From NCBI GenBank assembly GCA_001566295.1, contig KQ964267.1:194096-258095 (forward strand): a stretch of DNA of 64,000 nt. Reading direction: 5' to 3'. Each line of letters starts with the position of its first letter. Position 1 is the stretch's first letter. The notes under the pieces were generated by a model. That model was given only the letters and a program-made list of their open reading frames with translations, did no database searches and was not told the DNA's origin. Positions 1-11,855 of this stretch are shown here, piece after piece. The position numbers and the translations under genes were made by a program. The stretch is from Microdochium bolleyi (lineage: Eukaryota; Ascomycota; Sordariomycetes; Xylariales; Microdochiaceae).

Positions 1-693
1 CGGAAGTGACTCGCCTGTTCTGCGCGCCTCGATGGCTTTCTCGACGACTCCTGGACACTCCTGCCGCTGTTGCGCCCACTCAGCCCCAGCTAACTTGGAC
101 CCAAACTTGTCGGTGACAATGTACATCCAGCCGCGACACGCGTTGAGCACACTGTTCGCCGACGACAGCTCGTTCTCCCTGTGCCACTTCAAGGAATCGG
201 CAATCGCCTCGAGTGCCCAGACGCGGGGTATCGGCGCGAAGACTTCTGTCGCAGGCGGACCATATAGAGCGTGCCCCGAGCCGCGGCCCATGGCGATGTC
301 GAGAAGGAACCAGTGGCTCGCCTCGCCGGCTGGGTCGAGAGTGACGTGGTCGGCTGACTCGTAAGGCCCCGTATTGAGGTTGATCTCGAAGCTCGGGTGG
401 CGACTGGCCGGCCTCACACTGCTCTGTGCATAGACGACAAACTCGAGCTTCCTGGCTGGGCAGGGGAGTGCCGAGTGGGTAAGCCGCTCGACAACGGCCT
501 GCTTCTCATCGGGTGTGAGGGGTTGCCTGACAACCGCCTGCACATCGAGGTCGCTCCGGCCGGGCTCGTAGCCATCGTTGCTGGCTGAGCCGAAGAGGTA
601 GATGCCGATGAGATGAGGCTCCAAACAAGATGCGAGTCGTGTGGTTATTTCAGCCAGATAGGCGGTTTCTGGGTGCGGCAGGCCGTCGGGCAT
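1..693 (-). CDS. AadA-like aminoglycoside nucleotidyltransferase (partial, runs off left edge)
   Basis: An open frame of 231 codons runs from an ATG at 693 to the window edge without a stop, so the C-terminus is missing. The N-terminal half has the nucleotidyltransferase signature of the ANT(3'')/AadA family: IYLFGSA, then a Gly-rich turn and SDLDVQ (the two metal-binding aspartates), followed by KLEFVVY, which sits where the third catalytic carboxylate lies. The second half matches the AadA C-terminal domain (DUF4111): LYGPPATEVFAPIPR, then a helix with NSVLNACRGW and KFGSKLAGAEWA. AadA enzymes are about 260 aa, so roughly 30 residues are probably missing. The family transfers AMP to a hydroxyl of aminoglycosides; in a fungus the real substrate is unknown. 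No intron is visible. The architecture is characteristically bacterial, so an old horizontal transfer is a reasonable inference. Family call strong, substrate not. Confidence 0.85.
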   Translation of the reverse strand, partial: MPDGLPHPETAYLAEITTRLASCLEPHLIGIYLFGSASNDGYEPGRSDLDVQAVVRQPLTPDEKQAVVERLTHSALPCPARKLEFVVYAQSSVRPASRHPSFEINLNTGPYESADHVTLDPAGEASHWFLLDIAMGRGSGHALYGPPATEVFAPIPRVWALEAIADSLKWHRENELSSANSVLNACRGWMYIVTDKFGSKLAGAEWAQQRQECPGVVEKAIEARRTGESLP

Positions 694-3171
694 TGTTCCT
701 GCTGGGGTGGCGCAAAGCCCGGCTACGCTCTGGAAACGGAGAGCCCTTGCCTACAAATTGACTAGGTTTGGAGACAGCAGAAGGGCGTGTGACCGAGAGC
801 TGCTGTAGGGTACATTGTGCAAGGTACTCGACATTAAGCGTGACATCTCATCGTGGTGCTCAAGTCTGCGAGGTGGGGATGGGTCGCAGGGTGGTTGGGG
901 CTACCACGGCTAGGGACTGCGACTCTGCCAGCTCCGGCTGGCGAGGACGAGTGACAGTGCTCCACTGTCGCCATCACTCCACCGCTGTCCCATGCCTGCA
1001 AATAGAACTACGCCACCATATGATGGGGAAGCTCACGGATATCCAGGGAACGGGCAGAGGGTGCAAGCGTTGGATCGCAGCAGAATTCGCGGCCTTGCAT
1101 TCCAGAGAGTGTGTAACTTATCGGCCTCGTCTTGGGCCGCGCGGCCGATGTAATCGCGTGGTCTTCCCATTACGCAAGCTTGAAAGACAGTAGAGGCTTG
1201 GCGAAGACGAGCATTTAGGCTGTTTTAGCGGGCACGGCAATTTGAAGCTGTCGGATGATCTTGAAGCTGATGCCGGAAGACGGCTGACTTACTGCCAACG
1301 CCCGGGCAGCAACAACGTGCAGAGGATGAGGCCGAGCTGTGGAGAAGACGGGCGATGATGAGAGTGAAGAGCCAGGCTTGGCAGGGCTTATCATTACTTC
1401 TTCAGCCCTTTTGGGATCAAAGTTTTGTGGCGGGGGGTAGGGTATCAAGCATCATTGGCTTGCTTGGCAGAGAACTTGTTCGGTACCCTGTAGGCAGTCT
1501 AACTCTGCCATAAATAGACGACAGACTTGATCGGCATCTGCTGATCGCGTGTGGAAAAGTTCTCCATGATGAACTAAAAGCATTATGGCTATGGCTAGAG
1601 AGTCAGAAGTCCGTAGTGACGCGTGTAAGCCACATTAGAGTCGTCATCGCGTCTCTAAGTACGATGGTGCTATTCGAGCTTGAGTGTACGTAAGAGTGGC
1701 AAGGTCTGCGGGCCAGTCTACAGATTTGATCACTGACCCGTATACTTCCCTCGGACCCAGTTATGCGTATAGGGGATTGGTGATGGCATACTGATCCGAT
1801 CTACCACTCAGATTCCCGCGACTTTGGAATCAAGGCCCGGGTAAAACGTATTCCGATCTGCGGAAGGCATGCGGATGGGTAGGACCAAAAGATCCCCGCG
1901 ATATCTTCGAGAATGAGGCACCCACGTAGTGATCGGCAGAGGGAACCCCGGTCAGATTGCAGGGGCCTCAGATCTAGTGCAAAGATTAATTGCTGAGCTG
2001 ACTTCATCAAGAACTCGATTGCGCTAGCAGACTCCGTCCTCTGACCGAAGAGAGGAACGTCAAAGGTGTGCACGCCATCTCAGGGCAATCTGAAGCAGAG
2101 AACGACGGAGGAAGACAGAAGAGGTGAAGGTGCAACGTCGGGGTCACAGAAAGGATTGCGACACGGGTGGCTGCCACGTGTCTCTCTCTCGGCACGACCG
2201 GTACATATTGGAGTATGATGTGATAGTCCACATCAAGTCCAACAGACACCATAACCGCTAAGTGCGCTGCCCTCGGCGTTGGCTTGTCACACACCGAAGC
2301 TCGCCAATGAGAAAAAAGGAAGTCCTTGAAACCTGGTTCAACTTAAAACCTTGCCAGGGACAGGGTGATTAGTTGGAAACTCACTAACAACGGACTAGTG
2401 GCACAAAGGGGTTGAACTCGCCCCTGTCTCGGCATTGCTTGGACACCAATACCAAGATGATTTAAGCTTCGCCAGAAGACACTGCCACGATGTGACCACC
2501 CCTGACCCCTGACTCCAAGTTCAAACTCAATACCACCTGTGCATCGATCGAGAATATGCTCAAGGTACCCTGTGCTCTATCACAATCCATGCCGGAGCAA
2601 TACTGAGTTCCCTTTTCGGTCATGACGAGCCCTCCGTCCGTGGAGAAATGCCACCCCTTGAGCCAGCCACACAGGCTCTGGAACTTAAAAGGTTGGGGTT
2701 TTCCACGGGATTGGCGTGTCTAATGAGGGGGCTGTACTGGAGTGCCAAGAGCTATGGTAGTTTTGACTTCAAGAGTTCGCATCGTTGAGCAAGTTTTGTG
2801 CCTGCGACGTCAGATCTTCTCTACCTCGAAGGAAACTATGCGCCAAGCTGATTGTCGAACACCAAAAGCAAATTCCAGCCACGGTGCGATCAACAAGTGT
2901 TAACTTACACGAAACTCTTGGCAAAGACGAGTGTTGGAAGTCGAAATCGAGGAGTGTACCACAATGATGGCATCATTGCAAAAGATCCCAGAGAGACACT
3001 GTGATGCTCAGACTCGATCTCGAATACATAAACCACGCTCGCCTCAAAGACTAACAGACCGAAGCATTAGGATCATCATCAGCAACAACAATAATTCACT
3101 GAAACCAAACTACACTTTTTACAATAACACACGCACACGCATACGCACACGCACACGCCCACACATCCACC
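694..3171. other. Gene-free stretch
   Basis: About 2.5 kb upstream of the nucleotidyltransferase. Small open frames on both strands show no domain, no splice-compatible extension and no codon pattern like the neighbouring genes. A run of CA-rich imperfect dinucleotide repeats (about 3124-3160) lies directly before the next start codon. Confidence 0.5.
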
Positions 3172-3717
3172 ATGGTTCGAATCAACAATACCCTACTTGC
3201 GGCATTGCTGCTTCTCCAGGGCGCCAGCACCCTGCCCGTCGAGGAGCGATCGCCCCAGACCATCGATCCCCCTCCGCCTCCTCCCAGCGGGACCCCAGTG
3301 CCGCCACCACCTCCTCCAGGTGGTGTCACTCCTCCGCCACCTCCCCCCGACGCTGGTGCTCCTGCACCGCCACCCCCGGGTAACGGTGCACCACCGCCGC
3401 CGCCCTCGTCTGGCGACGCGCCGCCTCCTCCTCCGCCTGGTGGTCCCCGGCCCCCCCGGCCCCGGCCTGGCGGTCCCCGTCCTGGTGGCCCTCGCCCTCC
3501 ACCTCCGCCTCCTCCGCCCGCTAGCAGCGTTTCGCCGCCTCCTCCTCCCGGAACCGGAGCACCACCACCTCCTCCTGCCAGCACGGGCGCGCCACCTCCT
3601 CCCCCGCCGGCAGGAGGTGCTCCGCCTCCGCCCCCGGCTGACGGAACTACTCCTCCTCCTCCTCCACCCATCGATGGCACCACTCCCCCTGCTCCTCCCG
3701 TCGTACCGGCCGTCTAA
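3172..3717 (+). CDS. Proline-rich secreted protein
   Basis: A single-exon frame of 181 codons starts at an ATG in good context (ccaccATGG). The first about 20 residues form a signal peptide: MVRINN, a hydrophobic core ALLLLQGA, and a small-residue cleavage region before LPVEERS. The rest is almost entirely runs of 4-8 prolines separated by short Gly/Ala/Thr/Ser spacers, ending TTPPAPPVVPAV, with no cysteine in the mature part. Such extensin-like polyproline chains occur in fungal cell-wall or mucilage proteins; no enzyme domain is present. The opposite strand has a long glycine-rich open frame that is a composition shadow. The clear signal peptide and Kozak context favour a real gene, but low complexity makes any function call impossible. 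Confidence 0.6.
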   Translation: MVRINNTLLAALLLLQGASTLPVEERSPQTIDPPPPPPSGTPVPPPPPPGGVTPPPPPPDAGAPAPPPPGNGAPPPPPSSGDAPPPPPPGGPRPPRPRPGGPRPGGPRPPPPPPPPASSVSPPPPPGTGAPPPPPASTGAPPPPPPAGGAPPPPPADGTTPPPPPPIDGTTPPAPPVVPAV

Positions 3718-4938
3718 TCGCAGCGCGGTTGTGATCAAAACTACGGGGTCAAATTTCTTCAAAATCTTGTCGTTTCATTGTCACAAAGTCACTCGTTCAT
3801 CGTCGAGTTTGGGAAGCCTCTTTCATGTTGCTTAGCAGGGCTCGGTAGCAAGGCAAGCTTGTCTCAAGCAGGAAATGAGGCTCGGGCCTTGGAAAGGATG
3901 CACAACTGTAGGGTGGTGCGGTCGGGGGTAACGTGGTTTTTTTTCGAGGGAATCCAAGTCAGCTAGCTTTTGTCACTCGCTTACTTCAATCTGAAGCAAA
4001 TTGAGATCAAACTGCCACTCGCTTGAATGCTTGAATGCCTGAATGCCAATTTTGAGATATGTCCATTGCGTCAGCCCTGGTAGTCTGAAGATCTTCACCC
4101 GTGCTTGATGACGTCCATGAGTTGATAGCTTCGGCACATGGGACGTCTGGGAACAGTTCAGCCTGCGATTACTTCATCTGGCTGGCCCGGGAGACGGAGG
4201 CGATTTGCCAAGCGGCAGATTGAGCCACTCTTACACGATGTGGTGCACGATCGTCCTGTGGGCGCGTTGGCGAATCCTTTGTAAAGTCCGAGGCCCTGTT
4301 GCCACATCATGCCCGTGCGCCACTTTACTGTTGCCCCTTATGGGCTAACCAAGCTGACTTCCCGCCCGACAATCCACATTTTGCATGAGTACTGGCACCG
4401 TTGAGCATTTCTATCTTGGTACGCCGATCTGTGGATATGCTGTCTATTCGAGGCCAAGTAATATCCAAGCCTCTTCCCTGACAGCTGCTGTGCCGCACCC
4501 GCCACGGCGTTCGACCCACTGCGTTACGGAGCACTTCTTTCCAGAACGGGCTATCCTTCCAAAACGGGGAAGCAGAGGCCCCTCAAGCCCAGCATGGTTT
4601 GCCCGAGCGGCTCTGCGCCTGCAGTCCGGCAGACCCTGTAATATGAGACTGACGTATGTGCCTGTACGTAGGGTACTGGTGGCCCTGGCAGGACGAACTT
4701 GCCTAAAGTTGCCGCCATGGCCCGCCGATGATGCAGTTCCTAAATTTGGCATCAGCCCTATGGGTCGCTTCCGTACTTGCTGCTTCGCAATCGTTAGTCT
4801 TGGTGAATATAAGATGACAAGCGACTTCAGGTTGAACACCCTTCACGAAAAAGGATCAATAGACGCGGTCTGAGCCTCCTATGAACAACATCAACAACAT
4901 CTCCTTCAAACACTTTCAGTTCTCGTCTGGCGAGAAGC
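3718..4938. other. Gene-free stretch
   Basis: No supported gene. It contains a short imperfect tandem repeat of a 9-base unit (gcttgaatg-like) near 4022-4046. Overlapping opposite-strand frames at about 4385-4873 look like chance frames. A TATA-like gaatataag near 4804 lies about 130 bp before the next start. Confidence 0.45.
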
Positions 4939-5640
4939 ATGAAAATGATTTCCAACTTCGCCACAATCCTCACGGTCGCCGCCGCCCTCGTCAGCGCCAG
5001 TCCCATCATATCTTCTCCCGACGCAGTCGCCGCCGGCAATGAAAAGCGCCAAATGTACAAGTACTGCAACGACGACGACTGGAACATGAAGAGCGGTACT
5101 ATCCTCAACGGCTGGTGCCGCGCCGACGACGGCACCATGCGACCCGAGAGTATCGATCTCAACCAGTGTCTCGGCAACGCCAACGGCAAGCTCGTCCACC
5201 AACCTGGGTGAGTTTTCCATCCCATGCTTGCACCTTACCACCTTGCCCAAGCAGGAGCCACACTTCACTAACGCCGCGCGACACGGCCGGACAGCGGAGG
5301 CTACGCGAACTCCTGCGACACCGCTCCCGGATCCCACTCGTTCTCGAGCGGGACGACGGTGTGCACCACTTGCACATCAGGTGATGGCAGCCGGAAACCA
5401 ACATGTGCCGCAATTGGTAAGTCCCGAGCGCTCGGAGAACAACATATACCAAGAGTTTCCTTGCCCGCAAACCCCTGTTCTAGCCTCGTTGCTATATGCG
5501 TCTTCCCCTTTTACCCACTCTCGAAGCGAAGAAGACTGCGTCTTCATCTACAGAGGGAGACCGCGATAGCTAACTGTGGTTGGCCACCTATAGACGACTT
5601 TGCAACCGTCAACAATGGCAGACTTTCGTGCCGAGGCTAA
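4939..5640 (+). CDS. Secreted cyanovirin-N homology (CVNH) lectin
   Basis: Three exons, 4939-5207, 5295-5416 and 5594-5640, join in frame to give 145 aa. Introns of 87 and 177 bp have GTGAGT/ACAG and GTAAGT/ATAG borders. The signal peptide (MKMISNFATILTVAAALVSA) is followed by a propeptide ending in a Kex2-type dibasic site, Lys36-Arg37. The mature part shows the two tandem half-repeats of a CVNH fold: TILNGWCRADDG then SIDLNQCLGNANGKL, followed by GYANSCDTA, TVCTTCTSGDG and a closing VNNGRLSCRG, where known CVNH proteins have NNNGxLxC. CVNH proteins are small sugar-binding (often mannose-binding) lectins common in filamentous fungi. The 47-bp last exon carries the terminal strand and is missed without splicing. 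The gene stands alone between gene-free stretches. Confidence 0.85.
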
Positions 5641-8600
5641 GCATATCACCAATGCTGCAAATATCCCCACGTCGATACGTTGCTGAATGAATGTGTATCG
5701 ACGGTCCATTTTGTAACAGTATTGCTCGGCCACGGAGATTAAGGCACTCTTGATAAACTTTTGTGACGGGAGGTGATTCTCCAACTGGTGGCCGTTCATC
5801 GACCAAGAATGTAGCGTGTATCATAATCACGGAGGGAACAGGAACATGCTGAGATGGCCATAGGCCCTCCAAATCTGGTCTGTGGCTGATGAAACCACAG
5901 TCTACCTGCAATGGCCAGGATAACTAGATTAGTGCTTGCATAATATACTCAGACAATTGTTCACACCATGTGCCTCGTCCATCAGTCACGCATATGTGCA
6001 GCAGTAGCAAAGGTTCCGCAGACCGGCCAAATTATTCTTTGGCTTGAGATATTTAATGTGCCCAAACGCACATGCATAAGTATGACCGAGTCGCCAAAAA
6101 GGCCTACCATGTTTTCTCGCGGCTGTAGATAGCCGCCACATTCGCTTTGCGAAAGGATGCTTCGAAGTTGTTCTGATTTGACCATCCTTACAACAAGCTA
6201 CGTGTATTACCCAACACTAGTCGACAGTGATAGCTGTTGACGGCCATACTGAGATTTCTCGACTACGAAGCTAGAAGTTGATTTTCGCTACTGTGTCCAT
6301 TGTTCGACACGTGGAGCGACCGTGTGGATAGACATCTTGAATACAGCACGGGGGAGAAAGCTCGATAGTGCTTCGCGTGTTGGAAAATTGGAGGCGGGTT
6401 TGCTCAAACGGGAATTTTGCAGCAGCTCCAGATTCAGGAATTGCTCATTTGAATCGATCCAAGACCGAGATAATTCAGGACGGGATCATCAGGGCGCAAG
6501 CAGAAATAAATGCTGGCGCAAATATCGCGACGGAACATGGTGACACGAGCACAGAACAAAGGTGTTAAAGCAGAAGACATTTGGCAGCACAGATGATGAC
6601 AACATACTAGAAGTTTTAGGTGGCACAGAGAAGTTGAGATGTTTAACCTCTCCACAATGTTTTCCCGACCGTTGCGATCTCTGACACATGTTCAAACGCT
6701 TACTGATTTTAATCCCATCCGAAACGATATCGTCATGTTCCGGGCTTGATTTTGATAGCCAAAAGTTTTTATGAGAGCAAGATGAGGACAAATCACGGCA
6801 GCTCGAACTGAAGATGGACAGAGAAGATGATCAATACTTCCCCTTCAGTTGGGTACTTCAAAACCCGTGTTTTACGTCAAATAATTCACATAATTAAATG
6901 AATTCTTTTTTCAAATATTCGACTTCCATCTTTGGCCCACATTTCGCCGGGTACTTAAAGAACCTGAACAAATTAATATTTACTAACATATCCATGGAGT
7001 CCGTTGGGCAGTGATGGGCGGTTCAGCAGTCTTAACACGGCTTTCAATACCGATGAGACGTCTCGAGCAGCACGTGCCGGAGCGACGGGATGGCGTGGGC
7101 CCGGGTACGGCAGCCGTCTCTGGATTGGCGAGAGCACAGCCACTCCTCGCTCATCTCTCGCGCTCTCATTCAAGCCTGGTCAGCCGGGAGTCACAGAACA
7201 GACATGCTTTGGCGGTGATTCCTAGCAGTGCCACCATGACTCAACCATGCTTGTGGCTCCCCTTGGCATTCCGCGCAAGGACAGCTCTCTCAATCCACGA
7301 TCACTCCTCGCACGCAAAGCTAAAACTTCCACAGCTGGCAGCTGTCTGCCCCTTTTCCCCTCAATCTGCCCTGCCGTCTCCCCGTCGGTCGTCAGTCTGC
7401 CTTGCTGAGTCTTGGCACAACCCTTATGTCTGCATGTCTGAGGTCAGCTTCGTCAGGCCAGTGAAGCCGCACCGGAGCATGCAGCACCCTTGCAGCAACC
7501 CTGCCACTGCCGTAGAGAACAGCCAATCATGTATTTCCACTAATATGGCTGGCGCGCTTTATGCATGAGGAAAGCAACACTACCCTTGTTAGTGGGGGTG
7601 GGCTGACAGCTCATCTCAGCTCCCATGAAAATGGAGACAGTGGGAAGCGGTACCCGGCTTTGCATCCCACATCCGAAGAGGGGCGTCTGCCTGGTGGCAG
7701 GCCGGCCGTCTCTTGAGGTTTCGCATCCCTACGATAAAGAGTAGAAGGAAGTTGCTCGCGTGTGCTTCATCCTTCGCAGGCGGGTTCTACATACACCACA
7801 GCACATCTCCACAGCCTGCCATAGACTCTCATCATCATGTTGAAACATGACAGCCTCACAGAGGATGCAGCGATGACACAGTCCGCCGCGGCGCGGGGGT
7901 TTGTCCCTCCCACGCTGCATGCTTCTGACAAGCAGCGAACAGCTTCAGCCAAGGCAGCCCGCGACCGACCCGCAATGGCGTTTTTCTTTTCTTCGCGTGC
8001 GTCTGTGTGTAACGTGCATTAGGCTATCTCCCTATCATGCATGCCAGCCCAGCCTGACCCAGCCCTTACCGCTCGCTAACAAGACTGCCGGCGCGACTGG
8101 CATGTGAGTGGGCCTTTGCGTTGGGGTCGGAGGAGAGAAAGAAGAAGGCCGATTTGTGCATGTAGTGTGTGTGTAGTGTGTGTGCGTGTGCGTGCTAACG
8201 CCATCGTTACGCCATGGGCTTTCATGTGACCTTTCCCTCCGAAGTGCGCAGCGTGGTCTACTTCACTTCCAAGCTGGCAGACGTGCTGGAGACTACTGAG
8301 GCGGCTGACTATTGTGGCTGTGGCTGTGCACTCCGACGTTATGGTGGAAGAGGCTCCGAGCTTATCGCAGAGCATGCCGGTGTTCGGAAATACCCAATTT
8401 GGAACGAAGTTGGGAACAGCCTCCGAGTGGAGTCAACCATGACGTTGAGTGAGGCCGGAGAGCGGACAAAACCACAAAGTCGCACAGACATCGCCAAGGC
8501 AGCAAAATGAGACCCTATCACATTGAGAGAAATAAACATTATCCAAGAACTCCGGAAAGCCAGCCAGTCTCTACTCTAGAAGGTTGGGGTATCAGGACCG

Positions 8601-8753
8601 ACTCGCTCCCCATATGACACCCAGACCATTATCGGAAACTCTCCCGATAACCCAAAGAAAGCAAGAACGACACCAAAGTGCTATGCAAGTGACGACAATA
8701 GAAAAGAACATCAGATGTAGAAGGTCTACCAGGGAAAACAACACCAAGTCCCA
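5641..8753. other. Gene-free stretch with AT-rich section
   Basis: Three kilobases without a supportable gene. The section around 6550-6990 is visibly richer in A+T than its surroundings, and a TG-rich imperfect dinucleotide run lies at about 8165-8193. Short frames here (for example 7011-7568 and 8214-8510, both plus strand) have no domain and no coding-like bias. It could be an eroded repeat element, but I see no transposase motif or terminal repeats. Confidence 0.4.
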
Positions 8754-9910
8754 CTACCGCGGCCCCTCGTCGCCAAACTTGCGCACGTTGAACTGCATGT
8801 CCTTAACGCTGAATGTGACGTTGCCGATCGCGTTGTATGCCTGCGTGCCGAAGCCAACGTAGCCCAGGTAGCTCGTGTACACAGGCAGGTCAACCTTGAA
8901 CTGCTTAGCCTGCTTCTCGGTGAGGTCGATGACGCTCTTGAGGAACAGGCGGAGGTCCGCGTTGACGGTTGTGACTGGGCGCGTGGCGACCCAGGAGAAG
9001 ACGTTCTGCTTGTTGGCGTTCTGGCCGGCGAAAAGGTTACTGTCGGGGGCGGAATGTCAGTAAAAGCTCCCGTGGTGCAGGGTAAAATGGTGAAAACGGG
9101 GACAGATGGAAAAAACATACAAGTCGTGCCCGCCAAACGCCTCCGTCTTGACGATGGTGCCGTTGCCGAAGCCCACGGGGTGCTGTAGACCATATTTGGC
9201 AAAGTAGATGATCATCTCGTACTTGGCCTTGCTCGCGTCGCGCGCGGTCTTGAGGTCGGTGTCGAGGTACATGTCCAGCGCGACACTGGAATTGACCTGC
9301 GCGGCGCCCAGGCGCAGCTCGCTCGTCTCGGGCGCGGGGTCGTTGCCGGTGCCCATGGTCCACTTGAAGTCCATGGTGAGCTCGCCGAGGTCCTCGAGCT
9401 TGAGGGGCAGCACGCCGCCGTCGGCGATGGTGATCTGCGGGAATGCATGGATCTGGGGCTGGGTCTGGTTCGCGGGCGCCGACTTGTTGGCGTTCTCGAA
9501 CGGGTACGACCACGTGAAGCTGAAGTCGGGCGTCGTCGAGGCGGTGGGGTATGTACCGTTCTGGAGCTTTGTGATGGTCGTGCAGAGGACCGAGTCTTCG
9601 GCCTTGAGGATCTCGTTGGAGTTTACTGTGTTGTGAAGGGGAAAGTTGTTAGTCTCTGGGCTGTGGATTGGGTGGCGGTGGAAGGGTGGTGTGAAGACTT
9701 ACTTGTGTAGTTGTTGCCCTTCTTGTTCTGTGCAAACTCGTGGAACTCGCCGCAGAGCGAGCCCTTGAGGATCTGGTTGTAGTCGACCACGGTCTGTGCC
9801 ACCCTGCGCTCACCCTGGAATGGCCGGACGGCGAAGAGCGTGCCGAGACTGGCGCCGATGGGCACGAGCACGAGGACCGTGTTGACGATGAGGCCTACGA
9901 AGAAGCCCAT
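8754..9910 (-). CDS. Membrane-anchored GH12-fold protein, acid/base Glu replaced by Gln
   Basis: Three exons on the minus strand, 9910-9703, 9625-9121 and 9039-8754, give 332 aa; introns are 77 and 81 bp with GTAAGT and GTATGT donors. The first about 28 residues form a hydrophobic segment (GLIVNTVLVLVPIGASLGTLF) with no clear cleavage site, so a type II membrane anchor is likely. The rest follows the GH12 beta-jelly-roll order: FTWSYPF, LTMDFKWTMG, then KYEMIIYFAKYG with the nucleophile Glu206, GGHDFNLFAGQN, VFSWVATRP, and finally YVGFGTQAYNA. In characterised GH12 endoglucanases the last motif is GTEPF/GTEAF and its Glu is the acid/base; here the codon is CAG, Gln304. The protein may therefore bind beta-glucan or xyloglucan rather than cut it efficiently. 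Family assignment is firm, activity doubtful. Confidence 0.85.
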
Positions 9911-11855
9911 GGTTGCAGAATGTGATGACGACCACTAAAAAGAGACAGAGACTCGTGGTGGTGAGGAGGGCAAGGAAGCGCCGAAGGAAAGTCCGATATG
10001 TGCAAGTTGTCGAACGCGTCAAGAGGCTTGCAAGTCGGGGCCGAGATGAAGATATGTAAATCAAGGTTGCAGCAGCCAGGGTCGATGCACGTCTTCCAGT
10101 ACGGTCGTATATGATGACTTCGCGCTCGGCAAATTAAGGCTCGGCACATATGAATGCGACGGGCTCGCCAGGGACTAAGTACTGTCAGATCAAGAGCTGA
10201 TGCTAATTTGGGTGCAGCGGGAGGCGGTGGCCGTGTAAGTGGGCTGGGTGATTTTCATCTGCTGTCGACCCTTGCTTTGCTCCCCAGGGCTGCTAGAACT
10301 CCAGGTGCCTGACTCCAGTCGTTCGGAATGGACCCGTTAGGCAGAGCAGTTTGACACAGACCCAAGCCCATCTAGTGCTCACAGGAGTGGGCAGGGTTTG
10401 AGCGGCACGGCGAAGCAGCACGGGTAGGGCTGGGGCTTGTGCCAGGCAGTGGGCGGTGCGCCCGCCGCTGGATGGGGAGCCCGAGTCTGACAGGCAATCA
10501 GGTCTCACCAATCTCACGCGATCCCGCCCAATCTCACTGGTGCTCCTGCGTGAGCCCAGAGCTGACGGCCCTAGTGTGCGAGCAAGTGGGCATGGCAAAG
10601 TCGTGCAAGCAGGGGTCCTGCCTGCCCGTGAGGTCGGTAACAAAGTCCGACATATGGCAGCGGCTGATGGGATCTGCTGACCATCAACACAGGAAATGTC
10701 TCGGGTCCGATGTAACGTGGAGAGTAGTGCGCCAGAAAGGGCAATGAGCTCTCCGACCCAAGCCCTCGGGCCCTGGAGCTATGGGCAGCCAACGTGACAA
10801 TCCACCACAGCTGCGGCCCTGCAGGGACCATGGGACGCCGGAACCACAACCCAAAATGAAGATAAAGCAATAGATTCGGCGCGGGGAGGTCTAAAAATAC
10901 AGCAGATCATTGCCAGTCACTCTCTCCAGCGGGCATGAAGGGTCTCCCACGGGGCAGAATGGGCGGTGTCGGTCGAGCGTGGTCGTGGAAGGACAGGGGG
11001 CCTGCAGTGAGCACTAGGCCGGAAGAGAGCTGGCCAGAGACAACCCCTGGCGACTGGGAGATGAGATGAGGCTGTGCCCGATAACAAGGACAGGACTCCT
11101 GGCTCTGGCATGGCACAGCTGGCCAATTACAACAGATGCCGTTCACGCCAGCGTCGGCCTCTTCCCAGAGCTCTGGCAAGCACTTCGGGGTATCTTCCTT
11201 AGCTAAGCCGCACAGCCACTCCATCCCTGCACAGTTCTGTTTCCACGGCAGGCCCTGATTCGCCAGCGGTGCGAGCTATGGGGTGCGTCGACGAGCTTGT
11301 CATCAGGTTACAGTAAAAATAGGCACCAAGGACCCTGCAAAGGCTTTTGCTCGACGCCAAGGCGGCCGACGACCCTCGCAGTGAGGCCCGCAAGATCTGA
11401 CACATGGCTGGCCCGCTAGAGCTCGCTGGCGGTGATGCTGAGGAGCTGTGCTGCTCTGTATCACCCACTGGCCATGCAATGCAGGTCGGGCTGCTAGCCC
11501 TAGACCCGACGGTTCGACATGGCGTGGAGCTGCTCAGCCCAGTGCCGCCTGCGCATGCCCCAGTGCTTCCTCATCTCAAACCCTGCATAAGTCCTAAGGC
11601 CAGTGGTCCCTTCAACATGTCTCGGTTGCTGTCGCATCATAAGTAATGACCGCCCGTCCTGCTTTTCCGAGAGAGTGTCTTAAGAAGCAGTCAACAGCTC
11701 AACTCGCAACTAACTAGCACACCAACAGCAGAAAGTGTAATCACCCTCAAGCACTTCTCTGGTGACTTGCTCATCGTGCTCTACTGTTTCTTTTTTCTTT
11801 ATCTTCCTTCCCTCCACACTTGGCTTGCCTCTGCAAGCTCACTTCACCCACAACC
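9911..11855. other. Gene-free stretch; shared 5' region of two divergent genes
   Basis: This lies between the starts of the GH12-like gene (minus) and the GT2 gene (plus). The last 100 bp before the GT2 start are pyrimidine-rich (CT-rich run at about 11785-11815), a common fungal promoter feature. No conserved frame is seen in the 1.9 kb. Confidence 0.45.

Noticed and set aside
3096..3683. Glycine-rich minus-strand frame
   Set aside because: Complement of the proline codon runs; no start context or signal peptide.
7011..7568. 185-codon plus-strand frame
   Set aside because: No domain, signal, or codon bias like real genes here; it overlaps several frames of similar quality.
11820..11855. 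Upstream in-frame start of the GT2 gene
   Set aside because: The codon is TTG, in a CT-rich leader; the ATG at 11856 has a good context.
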